DNA of 26,589 bases, taken from the NCBI GenBank assembly GCA_003523055.1, contig DPHC01000014.1, forward strand, positions 15,778-42,366. The letters are read 5' to 3'. Shown here one piece after another: positions 1 to 6,834 of the stretch. The notes under the pieces are model-generated. The model did no database searches. It had not been told where the DNA came from and saw nothing but the letters and a program-made list of their open reading frames with translations. The translations under genes and the position numbers were made by a program. The stretch is from Dehalococcoidia bacterium. Lineage in GTDB: Bacteria > Chloroflexota > Dehalococcoidia > Lucifugimonadales > UBA3495. Each line of letters starts with the position of its first letter. Positions within the stretch are counted from its first letter, which is position 1.

Positions 1-105
1 AAAACACCATTTAAAAACATTTTGAGGGTTTAATTAGATGGTGTCAAATTTATTGGCGCATTAATGTGTACTGATAGATACGTTCAAAATTAATTTCATG
101 ATTGT

Positions 106-1962
106 CTAAGATGTTGAACTTAGATTTTTTATGATTGGCTCCAGTTTTTCAAATAAAACCGGAATTAATGTTTCCCATTCCCCCACTATACCAATATCGC
201 TTCCTTTAAATATTGGATGCCGTTTATTTTTGTTTATAGCCACTATTATTCCAGCTTTTTGGATCCCAACAGTGTGATTGAATGCTCCACGTAATCCAAT
301 AGCGATATAAACTTTAGGAGAAATTGAAATTCCGCTTATTCCGACTTGAATTTGATGTGGCAACCATCCTTCATGTACGACATTTCTGCTTGTGGCGATA
401 GAGACTTCTCCCAAGGTTTTTGAATACTGAACTATTTTAGAAACATTTTCTTTGGATCCTGCACCCATGCCTATACCTACGCACACGTTTGAATTATGTG
501 CGTAAGTTAGCTGAATGTCATGTTGTTCTACCGCTTGGATGTAGTTAATCTTACTGGGTAAAATGTTTTGAGGTGAAATTTTTTCAATGTCCGGCTCAAA
601 GCCAGTTTGCGGCAAGATAGGGCTTAACATGCCTTCTCTCAATGTGACCATATAAGGCAAAGTTTTTGAAAGAATTGGAGCTATTATATTACCTCCCAAT
701 GCTGGTTTGATTTGTATTAATCGGCCAGAAGAATCTAATTCTAAATCTATTGCGTCTCCTGTAAGGCCTAATTTTAATTTAACTGCTATTCGTGAAGCTA
801 GATCCTTTCCAGTTGATGTGGAGGGAAAAAGAACAGCAAAGGGTTTTCTTGTGCTAATTTCATTTGATAAAAATTGAGCTGTAGAATCTGACCAGATCGG
901 ACCTAATTCTGAGTGGTTGGCGTTAATAACAGAATCAGCTCCGTATTCACCTAATAATTTGTTATTTAGCTCTATATTATTACCGAAAGTGACGGCAACC
1001 ACTTTGGAATTGGTAAATTCGCTTAGTTCTCGTGCTTTTCCTAATATTTCAAAGCTTACTTGTTTTAATTCATTGTTACTCTGTTCGGATATGACCCAAA
1101 TATCTTTTCCAGTAGAATCATTGGCCCGAGTGTAAGTTTTAACAGGTAATTGATGTTCATAATGGTTTAAATCGGTTAATAATTCTTCAAGTTTCTTAGA
1201 GGCTTCTTCTGATGCCACTTCTGGATCGTCACTTTCTATTATTAGCCCTAACCTTTCATTTTCTACAATTCTTATATCTTCAACCCAAGTAGGGGAGGCA
1301 TCTGCTCCTATTTCTTTGTCTAGCAATTTGAGATCGTCAGCAGTTAATATAGAAATCGGAATTTCATCTGCGATGTTCATTTGTTCTTTGGTAGGCCATT
1401 TCTCTTCTGCAATCCCTTCTGTCACCGTTACTAATGATGGCAAGGGTGAAGAAAATATTTCGTAACCTTGGTCATAGTTTTTAAACACTGTTATATTGCC
1501 TGCTTTAAGATCAACTTCTAAATGGTTGATATCACTTATATGCGGTATTTTGAGCCACTCTGCTATTTGTGGACCAACTTGTCCGGTTTCGGAATCGGAA
1601 CTATTTCTGCCGCAAATGACTAAATCGAAATTTTGTTCACGCAAGTAAGCGCTTAATATTTTTGAAGTTATTAGTGTGTCTGAACCTGCAAATTTCATGT
1701 CACTCAATAAAACAGCTTCAGTAGCTCCCAATGCCAGTGATTGTTTTAAGCCATTTTGCGCATCAGGAGGTCCCATGCACAGAGCAGTCAAATTAACAGG
1801 CATTTTGAGCTCTTCAAAAATTTCTAGTGCTCGATTAAGTCCAAGCAAATCAAACGGGTTTGGCTCGGAAGGCACTCCGTTCCGATTGATTGTTTTGGTT
1901 TCGTTATCGAATGTTATTCGTGATATTACCGGGACATACTTAATACAGACACATATTTTCAT
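106..1962 (-). CDS. Electron transfer flavoprotein, beta and alpha subunits fused in one chain
   Basis: This 618-residue protein probably carries electrons from flavin dehydrogenases to a membrane quinone oxidoreductase or another acceptor. Residues 1-265 match ETF beta: the N-terminus MKICVCIKYVP, LKQSLALGATEAVLLSD (72-88) and the nucleotide-binding segment GRNSSDSETGQVGP (118-131). Residues 285-618 match ETF alpha: an N-terminal domain, then the FAD domain with TSR (524-526), QVGISG (539-544), GAFNH (559-563) and AINKN near 575. ETF is usually two genes, and here no stop or frameshift separates the halves. The ATG at 1962 has an AAGGAA ribosome binding site 6 nt upstream. It is transcribed alone, divergently from the reductase at 2135. 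The family is clear from motifs; the electron donors and acceptors are not shown, and no ETF dehydrogenase lies nearby. Confidence 0.93.
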   Translation of the reverse strand: MKICVCIKYVPVISRITFDNETKTINRNGVPSEPNPFDLLGLNRALEIFEELKMPVNLTALCMGPPDAQNGLKQSLALGATEAVLLSDMKFAGSDTLITSKILSAYLREQNFDLVICGRNSSDSETGQVGPQIAEWLKIPHISDINHLEVDLKAGNITVFKNYDQGYEIFSSPLPSLVTVTEGIAEEKWPTKEQMNIADEIPISILTADDLKLLDKEIGADASPTWVEDIRIVENERLGLIIESDDPEVASEEASKKLEELLTDLNHYEHQLPVKTYTRANDSTGKDIWVISEQSNNELKQVSFEILGKARELSEFTNSKVVAVTFGNNIELNNKLLGEYGADSVINANHSELGPIWSDSTAQFLSNEISTRKPFAVLFPSTSTGKDLASRIAVKLKLGLTGDAIDLELDSSGRLIQIKPALGGNIIAPILSKTLPYMVTLREGMLSPILPQTGFEPDIEKISPQNILPSKINYIQAVEQHDIQLTYAHNSNVCVGIGMGAGSKENVSKIVQYSKTLGEVSIATSRNVVHEGWLPHQIQVGISGISISPKVYIAIGLRGAFNHTVGIQKAGIIVAINKNKRHPIFKGSDIGIVGEWETLIPVLFEKLEPIIKNLSSTS

Positions 1963-2039
1963 AAAATTTCCTTCATTGTATTCGTATTGATTAGACCATT
2001 GTTAAGTTCTGAGCTGATGATATATTACGGGATCACATG

Positions 2040-2068
2040 TAAACAAGCATACAATATTGGCTTGTTTA
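2040..2068. promoter_or_regulatory. Inverted repeat in divergent promoter region, candidate operator
   Basis: The arms TAAACAAGC (2040-2048) and GCTTGTTTA (2060-2068) are perfect 9-base inverted complements separated by 11 nt, and that spacer itself holds the palindrome CAATATTG (2052-2059). The repeat ends 3 nt before a predicted -35 box for the rightward gene. It lies between the divergently transcribed ETF and reductase genes. This is a plausible binding site for a dimeric repressor; no regulator gene is visible in the window. Confidence 0.4.
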
Positions 2069-2071
2069 AAA

Positions 2072-2101
2072 TTGACTATTATTAGTATTCATGACTAAAA
2101 T
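2072..2101 (+). promoter_or_regulatory. Predicted sigma-70-type promoter for the reductase gene
   Basis: TTGACT (2072-2077) and TAAAAT (2096-2101) are separated by 18 nt, each one base from the consensus. The expected start site near 2108 would leave a leader of about 27 nt before the GTG at 2135. Called by eye from spacing and consensus. Confidence 0.5.
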
Positions 2102-2134
2102 CGCATATCAAATAATGTATTGTGAGTTTTTATC

Positions 2135-3067
2135 GTGAAAGTATTAATAATGGGAAGTGGCGGAGTCGGAGGTTATTTTGGTGGTTTATTAGCAAGAAAT
2201 GGACATGATGTGACTTTCATTGCTAGAGGTCAACATTTAAAAGCCATTAATAAAAATGGATTGCTTGTCGAAAGTTCTAACAATGGTAGGTTCAACATAC
2301 AATGCAAAGCTATTTCTGATACCAACGGGATAGAATCACCAGATCTTATTATTTTTTCTGTAAAGATGTTTCAAAATATCGAAGCTATAAAACTAATAAT
2401 GCCGTGTGTAGGTCCTGATACTATAATTTTATCTATACAAAATGGCATTGATAATGGGGAAATATTATCTGGATATTTCGATCCCAAAAATGTAATGATA
2501 GGTTCAGCATTTTTGGAAGGAAGGGTAAGCTCACCTGGAACTATAACTCAAGGAGGGCCAGGAATAGCTGCTTTTGGCGAACAATTTGAAGGCTTTACAG
2601 ATCGTGGCGAATATTTAAATAAAGTTTTTGAAGCGGCTAACTGGGATGTGGAACTCCATGAGAACATGAGAGGAGTTTTGTGGAAGAAATTTGCCTATTT
2701 GGTAGCAGGTGCAGCTGTTTGCGCCGCTAGCCATTGTGATTATGGTTCGATGCGATCTAACCCAGAAACCAGATCTTTGATTTTAAAAGCAATATCGGAA
2801 GTGTTACAAGTAGGCAAAGCGATGGGAGAGCCTATTATGGAAGATTCACTGGATTGGGCTGAAAATTCTTTGGATAGGTTTCCAGGACTTGGGAAAGCTT
2901 CAATGGCTAAAGATTTTTTAGAAGGTAAACCCGTTGAGTTGGAAGGATTGACTGGAAAAATAATAAGACTCGGTCGAGAATACAATGTAGAAACTCCAAT
3001 CAATGATATTTTATATGCGATTTTAAAGCCTTGGGCTATACATAACACGTCCGGTAATGGACGGTAA
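2135..3067 (+). CDS. Ketopantoate reductase family (ApbA/PanE-like) NADP-dependent oxidoreductase
   Basis: This 310-residue cytosolic enzyme has the usual family length. The Rossmann motif GSGGVGG is at residues 7-13, QNG at 102-104 (matching the conserved substrate-side Asn of PanE) and the catalytic lysine region LWKKF at 182-186. The C-terminal helical domain has the Ser and Glu pattern SMAKDFLEG...ELEG around 256-271. PanE reduces 2-dehydropantoate to pantoate in coenzyme A synthesis. The two Asn residues that follow the catalytic Lys in E. coli PanE (at +4 and +8) are replaced here by Leu189 and Ala193, so another 2-keto acid substrate is possible. The start is GTG with no clear Shine-Dalgarno. 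It has its own promoter and diverges from the ETF gene. No other pantothenate gene is present. Confidence 0.85.
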   Translation: MKVLIMGSGGVGGYFGGLLARNGHDVTFIARGQHLKAINKNGLLVESSNNGRFNIQCKAISDTNGIESPDLIIFSVKMFQNIEAIKLIMPCVGPDTIILSIQNGIDNGEILSGYFDPKNVMIGSAFLEGRVSSPGTITQGGPGIAAFGEQFEGFTDRGEYLNKVFEAANWDVELHENMRGVLWKKFAYLVAGAAVCAASHCDYGSMRSNPETRSLILKAISEVLQVGKAMGEPIMEDSLDWAENSLDRFPGLGKASMAKDFLEGKPVELEGLTGKIIRLGREYNVETPINDILYAILKPWAIHNTSGNGR

Positions 3068-3071
3068 GTTA

Positions 3072-3101
3072 TTGACATAACCGTATATAAACAGATATAT
3101 T
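3072..3101 (+). promoter_or_regulatory. Strong predicted sigma-70-type promoter of the mtnA operon
   Basis: TTGACA (3072-3077) is a perfect -35 box and TATATT (3096-3101) is one base from the -10 consensus, with an 18-nt spacer. It begins 4 nt after the preceding stop codon. The start site should be near 3108, giving a leader of about 135 nt before mtnA. The repeat ACCGTATATAA / ACCGTAAATAA (3080-3090 and 3107-3117) flanks the -10 box. Confidence 0.65.
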
Positions 3102-3107
3102 TGTGTA

Positions 3108-3243
3108 CCGTAAATAATGTTATATGATGATGAGTATCTGAGGCGATAAAAAAAGATGCTTTCGGGCAGAATTAATAGAAAATACAGTAATTTAAATTTA
3201 GCTTCTCTGGATACGAGAGAAGCTTTTTTTTTGGAGTAAGTGG
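3108..3243 (+). promoter_or_regulatory. Untranslated leader of mtnA with attenuator/riboswitch layout
   Basis: The leader runs from the predicted start site to mtnA and ends with an intrinsic terminator followed at once by the ribosome binding site GGAG (3233-3236). An upstream helix can form between GAGTATCT (3132-3139) and AGATGCTT (3154-3161). The same AGATGCT can instead pair, with one mismatch, to the left arm of the terminator (AGCTTCT, 3200-3206), so two exclusive folds are possible. A small UUCG-loop hairpin at 3157-3168 is a third option. It does not match the SAM-I core or any other SAM riboswitch class I can recall. The ligand, if any, is unknown; the operon makes and consumes SAM-derived metabolites. 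Confidence 0.5.
3200..3232 (+). terminator. Intrinsic terminator in the mtnA leader, likely an attenuator
   Basis: A perfect 9-bp stem, AGCTTCTCT (3200-3208) with AGAGAAGCT (3216-3224), encloses the 7-nt loop GGATACG and runs into nine T residues (3224-3232). The Shine-Dalgarno of mtnA begins at 3233. No promoter fits between the T-run and the gene, so transcripts for mtnA have to read through this terminator. That points to conditional termination, although it may also stop read-through from the upstream gene. Confidence 0.85.
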
Positions 3244-4290
3244 GTGCAAGAAATCACACCAATAAAATGGGATGGTGGCAAACTTTTAATTTTGGATCAA
3301 ACTAAGCTACCCAACGAAGAAACCGTTTTAATACTAACATGTTACGAACAAGTAATAGAATCTATTAAATCGTTGAGTGTTAGGGGGGCTCCTGCAATTG
3401 GAGTTGCAGCAGGATATGGAATGGCTTTAGCTGCAGAAAGTATTGCAGCAGAAGACAAAGAGTTTTTGCAAAACCTTGAGCAAGCTGCACAAGAGTTGAT
3501 ACAAGCGCGACCCACAGCAGTTAACTTGTCATGGGCAGTAAATCGGATGATGGGAATAGCACGTTCTGCTAAAGAGACTTCAGAGATTGCCAAACTGATT
3601 TTATTTGAAGCTGTAAAAATTCATGAAAATGATGAAAAGATAAATAAGGCTATGGGAGCAGTAGGTAAACAAGTACTTGCTAATAGAACCAGCGTATTAA
3701 CTCATTGCAACACAGGCGCACTAGCAACATCCGGTTATGGCACTGCATTTGGAGTAATTCGAGCAGGCATTGAAGATGGTATGGATTTTGCGATTTATAA
3801 CACAGAAACTAGGCCGTTTTACCAAGGTTCAAGACTTACAGCATGGGAATTTCAAAAACTTGGAGTCCAGTCTACTTTAGTAGTTGATTCGGCGGCCGGA
3901 TCATTGATGTATCAAGGAAAAATTGATTGTGTATTAACAGGAGCTGATAGAATTGCTTCAAATGGTGATACTGCTAACAAGATAGGAACATACTCTTTAG
4001 CAGTTCTTGCTAAAGAAAACGGCATTCCATTTTACATTGTCGCTCCTACTAGTACTATTGACATGGAATTATCTTCTGGTGATGAAATCAACATCGAATA
4101 TCGGGATCAAAAAGAAATAACTCACTTTCAAGAGACTCAAATTTCTCCTTTAGGAGTGCAAGCATTGAATCCTTCGTTTGATGTAACTCCTTCAAAGTAT
4201 ATTTCTGGAATTATTACCGAAAATCAAATTTGTTATCCCCCATATGTTGATTCAATAAAACAAGCGGTTGAAGGTAAAATTCAGCAATGA
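3244..4290 (+). CDS. mtnA: Methylthioribose-1-phosphate isomerase
   Basis: MtnA converts 5-methylthioribose-1-phosphate to 5-methylthioribulose-1-phosphate in methylthioadenosine salvage. The 348-residue length is typical. Visible signatures are RGAPAIG (47-53), HCNTG (154-158) with the catalytic Cys155, ETRP near 188, and GADRI with the catalytic Asp235. The related eIF2B-like family lacks this Cys-Asp pair, which favours MtnA. The GTG start is set by GGAG 7 nt upstream, directly after the leader terminator. Its stop overlaps the ATG of mtnP (ATGA), so the two are translationally coupled. Downstream salvage genes (mtnB, mtnC, mtnD or mtnW) are not in the window. Confidence 0.96.
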   Translation: MQEITPIKWDGGKLLILDQTKLPNEETVLILTCYEQVIESIKSLSVRGAPAIGVAAGYGMALAAESIAAEDKEFLQNLEQAAQELIQARPTAVNLSWAVNRMMGIARSAKETSEIAKLILFEAVKIHENDEKINKAMGAVGKQVLANRTSVLTHCNTGALATSGYGTAFGVIRAGIEDGMDFAIYNTETRPFYQGSRLTAWEFQKLGVQSTLVVDSAAGSLMYQGKIDCVLTGADRIASNGDTANKIGTYSLAVLAKENGIPFYIVAPTSTIDMELSSGDEINIEYRDQKEITHFQETQISPLGVQALNPSFDVTPSKYISGIITENQICYPPYVDSIKQAVEGKIQQ

Positions 4291-5144
4291 ATATTGACTT
4301 AGCAATTATAGGCGGTAGTGGGGTTTACGATTTAGAAGGTCTTTCTGACGTGCAAGAAATGGACATTGAGACGCCATTTGGTAACCCTAGTGATAGCATT
4401 TTAATAGGCACTTTAGCGGGCACAAACGTAGCATTTTTGCCGAGGCATGGCAAAGGACATAAAATAAATCCTACTGACGTGCCATATAGAGCGAATATAT
4501 TCGCTCTTAAATTGTTAAGTGTAAAACGAATAGTTTCAGTAAGTGCCGTAGGTAGTTTAGTAGAAGAACTACCACCTCGCAGCCTAGTAATACCAGACCA
4601 AATAATAGATAGAACGAAATTCAGAGACACTACTTTTTTTGACAATGGTATTGCTGCCCATGTTGGTTTTGCGGATCCATTCTGCCCTAATTTGTCTAAT
4701 TTGATACATTCCAGTTCCAACAATTTAAATGTACCTCATAAATTAGGAGCTACAATGATTGTTATGGAAGGCCCAGCTTTTTCAACAAGAGCGGAATCGC
4801 TCATGTATAGATCGTGGGGAGCCCATATAATAGGCATGACTGCTTTACCCGAGGCTAAACTGGCAAGAGAAGCAGAAATGTGTTACTCGACTATGGCATG
4901 GGTGACAGATTATGATTGTTGGAGGCAAGATGATAATGATGTTTCTGTTGATATGGTCATAGAAAATTTACAACATAATGTAAGTTTGTCTAAATCAATA
5001 TTAACTAACGTCATAGCGGATGCTTCAAAGTTAGAACAATGTTCGTGTAACGATTCCTTAAAATTTGGAATCATTACTAACCCAAGTAATATCAATGCAA
5101 ATGTAAAAGAGAAGCTTAAACCATTAATTTACAAATACATATAA
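4287..5144 (+). CDS. mtnP: 5'-methylthioadenosine phosphorylase
   Basis: This enzyme splits methylthioadenosine with phosphate to adenine and methylthioribose-1-phosphate, the substrate of MtnA upstream. Motifs are GGSGVY (9-14), PRHGKGH (52-58) for phosphate, EGPAFSTRAE (161-170), and GMTALPEAKLAREAEMCY (183-200). TDYDCW (207-212) carries the Asp pair typical of 6-aminopurine specificity, in contrast to the Asn of guanosine/inosine-preferring phosphorylases. The length is 285 residues. It overlaps mtnA by 4 nt. A perfect 20-nt palindrome lies inside the gene at 4488-4507. The C-terminal 35 residues are weakly conserved. Confidence 0.94.
   Translation: MNIDLAIIGGSGVYDLEGLSDVQEMDIETPFGNPSDSILIGTLAGTNVAFLPRHGKGHKINPTDVPYRANIFALKLLSVKRIVSVSAVGSLVEELPPRSLVIPDQIIDRTKFRDTTFFDNGIAAHVGFADPFCPNLSNLIHSSSNNLNVPHKLGATMIVMEGPAFSTRAESLMYRSWGAHIIGMTALPEAKLAREAEMCYSTMAWVTDYDCWRQDDNDVSVDMVIENLQHNVSLSKSILTNVIADASKLEQCSCNDSLKFGIITNPSNINANVKEKLKPLIYKYI
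4488..4507. repeat. Perfect 20-nt palindrome inside mtnP
   Basis: The sequence from 4488 to 4507 is its own exact reverse complement, with half-site AGAGCGAATA. It encodes the segment RANIFAL of MtnP. In mRNA it could fold into an 8-bp stem with a UAUA loop. No T-run follows, so it is not an intrinsic terminator. Function unknown; it may be a chance product of codon choice. Confidence 0.6.
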
Positions 5145-5166
5145 TAAATAGAATTCGGAGGTAAAA

Positions 5167-5514
5167 ATGCCAAGAAAAGATGCAGGAGAACCATATTACA
5201 GGGTTGATTCAATAGAAGCTAATCAAATACTAGTATCTGATCCAGATAACACTATAGCAATAGATGTTAGACGGGATGATGAATGGGCAACAGGACATGT
5301 TGCCGGGGCAATTCATATACCAGTAGATGATTTATTGGATCGTTCTGAAGAAATACCCACTGATAAAAAAGTATTATTCATTTGCGCAGCCGGTGTCAGA
5401 AGTGGCTTAGCATGTGAAATGATGGTCAGTTTGGGATTTGATTCTGAACTGGTCTATAACATAGACGATGGAACTCCATCATGGATAGCAGCAGGATTAC
5501 CTACGGAAAAATAG
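5167..5514 (+). CDS. Single-domain rhodanese-like sulfurtransferase
   Basis: This 115-residue cytosolic protein is a complete single rhodanese domain. AIDVRRDDEWATGHVAGAIHIP (31-52) is the family's first signature, and the active-site loop CAAGVRS starts at the persulfide-forming Cys73. The active Cys and the loop Arg are both kept, so it should be catalytically competent. It has no signal peptide or membrane segment. A GGAGG ribosome binding site lies 5 nt before the ATG, and the gene sits between mtnP and ahcY in the same direction, 22 nt after mtnP. Placement suggests a role in sulfur handling around SAM metabolism; the acceptor is unknown. Confidence 0.9.
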   Translation: MPRKDAGEPYYRVDSIEANQILVSDPDNTIAIDVRRDDEWATGHVAGAIHIPVDDLLDRSEEIPTDKKVLFICAAGVRSGLACEMMVSLGFDSELVYNIDDGTPSWIAAGLPTEK

Positions 5515-5550
5515 TGATTAACATAACATTCAAATTACGGAGGATAATAA

Positions 5551-6819
5551 TTGGGAACATCTAATAACGGTCATGTAAAGGATTTAGAACTCGCCTCTCA
5601 AGGTGTGAGTCGAATTAATTGGGCAGGCAGAGAAATGCCAGTTATGAAATTGATTCAAGAAAGATTTGAAAAAGAAAAACCACTGGAAGGAATTAGAATA
5701 TCCGCATGTTTACATGTGACAACTGAGACCGCAAATTTAGCAATAGCAGTGAAGGCCGCAGGCGCTGATTTGGTATTGTGTGCTAGTAACCCATTGAGTA
5801 CTCAAGATGATGTTGCGGCCGCTTTAACGAAAGAATACGGAATACCGACATATGCTATTAAAGGTGAAGATGATGCCACCTATTACTCTCATATTAAGGC
5901 AGTGTTGGACCATAAGCCTCAAATTACTTTAGATGACGGTGCAGACTTAGTAAGCATCCTTCATAAAGAATATCCTGAACTTATTGATGATGTAATTGGT
6001 GGTACTGAAGAAACTACAACTGGAGTTATACGACTAAATGCAATGTCAGCAGATAAAGCCCTAAAATACCCCATTATTGCGGTAAATGAGGCCGACACAA
6101 AACACTTTTTTGACAATAGATACGGTACTGGTCAAAGTACATTAGATGGCATCACCAGAGCAACTAATCTACTTTGGGCAGGTAGAAAAGTAGTGATTGG
6201 AGGATATGGATGGTGCGGTAGAGGTGTAGCTTCAAGAGCCAAAGGATTAGGAGCTCATGTAATAGTGACTGAGGTACAACCAATAAGAGCACTTGAAGCA
6301 GTCATGGATGGATTTACCGTGATGACAGGTGTGGAGGCAGCAGCTGTAGGAGAAGTTTTTATTACAGTTACTGGAGGACTTCATACTCTGGGTAAAGAAC
6401 ATTTCGCAGTCATGCCTAATGGAGCCGTTTTATCCAATAGCGGGCATTTTAACGTTGAAATTGACATTCCTGCATTGGAAGACATGGCAGTATCAAAACG
6501 AACTGTCAGAGAATTTGTTGAAGAATTCCAGATGCCAGATGGTAGGATACTGTATTTATTAGGGGAAGGGAGACTCATAAATTTGGCTGCCGCAGAAGGG
6601 CATCCAGCAGCTGTAATGGATATGAGTTTTGCTAACCAGGCTCTGAGTCTTGAATATTTAATGTCGAATGCAGAAAATATGGCTAACGATGTTTACGGAG
6701 TTCCTCGAAATATTGACGATGAAGTCGGGAGATTAAAATTAGCCGCATTAGGTGTGTCAATTGACACACTTACTGAAGAACAAGAAAAATATATAAATAG
6801 TTGGGAAGAAGGTACCTAA
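5551..6819 (+). CDS. ahcY: Adenosylhomocysteinase (S-adenosylhomocysteine hydrolase)
   Basis: AhcY splits S-adenosylhomocysteine into adenosine and homocysteine with tightly bound NAD, relieving product inhibition of methyltransferases. The 422-residue form is the shorter prokaryotic type. Visible are H55 in CLHVTTET, LDDG (127-130), EETTTGV (153-159), DTKHFFDNRYGTGQST (182-197) with the catalytic Lys184 and Asp188, and the NAD-binding loop GGYGWCGRG (217-225). The start codon is TTG, supported by GGAGG at 5539-5543, 7 nt upstream; no ATG fits before the conserved N-terminus. It follows the rhodanese by 36 nt and precedes metK by 15 nt in one operon. Confidence 0.97.
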   Translation: MGTSNNGHVKDLELASQGVSRINWAGREMPVMKLIQERFEKEKPLEGIRISACLHVTTETANLAIAVKAAGADLVLCASNPLSTQDDVAAALTKEYGIPTYAIKGEDDATYYSHIKAVLDHKPQITLDDGADLVSILHKEYPELIDDVIGGTEETTTGVIRLNAMSADKALKYPIIAVNEADTKHFFDNRYGTGQSTLDGITRATNLLWAGRKVVIGGYGWCGRGVASRAKGLGAHVIVTEVQPIRALEAVMDGFTVMTGVEAAAVGEVFITVTGGLHTLGKEHFAVMPNGAVLSNSGHFNVEIDIPALEDMAVSKRTVREFVEEFQMPDGRILYLLGEGRLINLAAAEGHPAAVMDMSFANQALSLEYLMSNAENMANDVYGVPRNIDDEVGRLKLAALGVSIDTLTEEQEKYINSWEEGT

Positions 6820-6834
6820 TCTAAAGGAGAAAAA

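Noticed and set aside
4..44. Inverted repeat ACACCAT/ATGGTGT as terminator of the ETF gene
   Set aside because: The arms are only 7 bp with a 27-nt loop and lie over 60 nt past the stop codon; too weak to call.
3108..3243. Known SAM-I riboswitch upstream of mtnA
   Set aside because: The conserved SAM-I core and kink-turn sequences are not present; only the terminator layout and alternative pairings support regulation, so no class is named.
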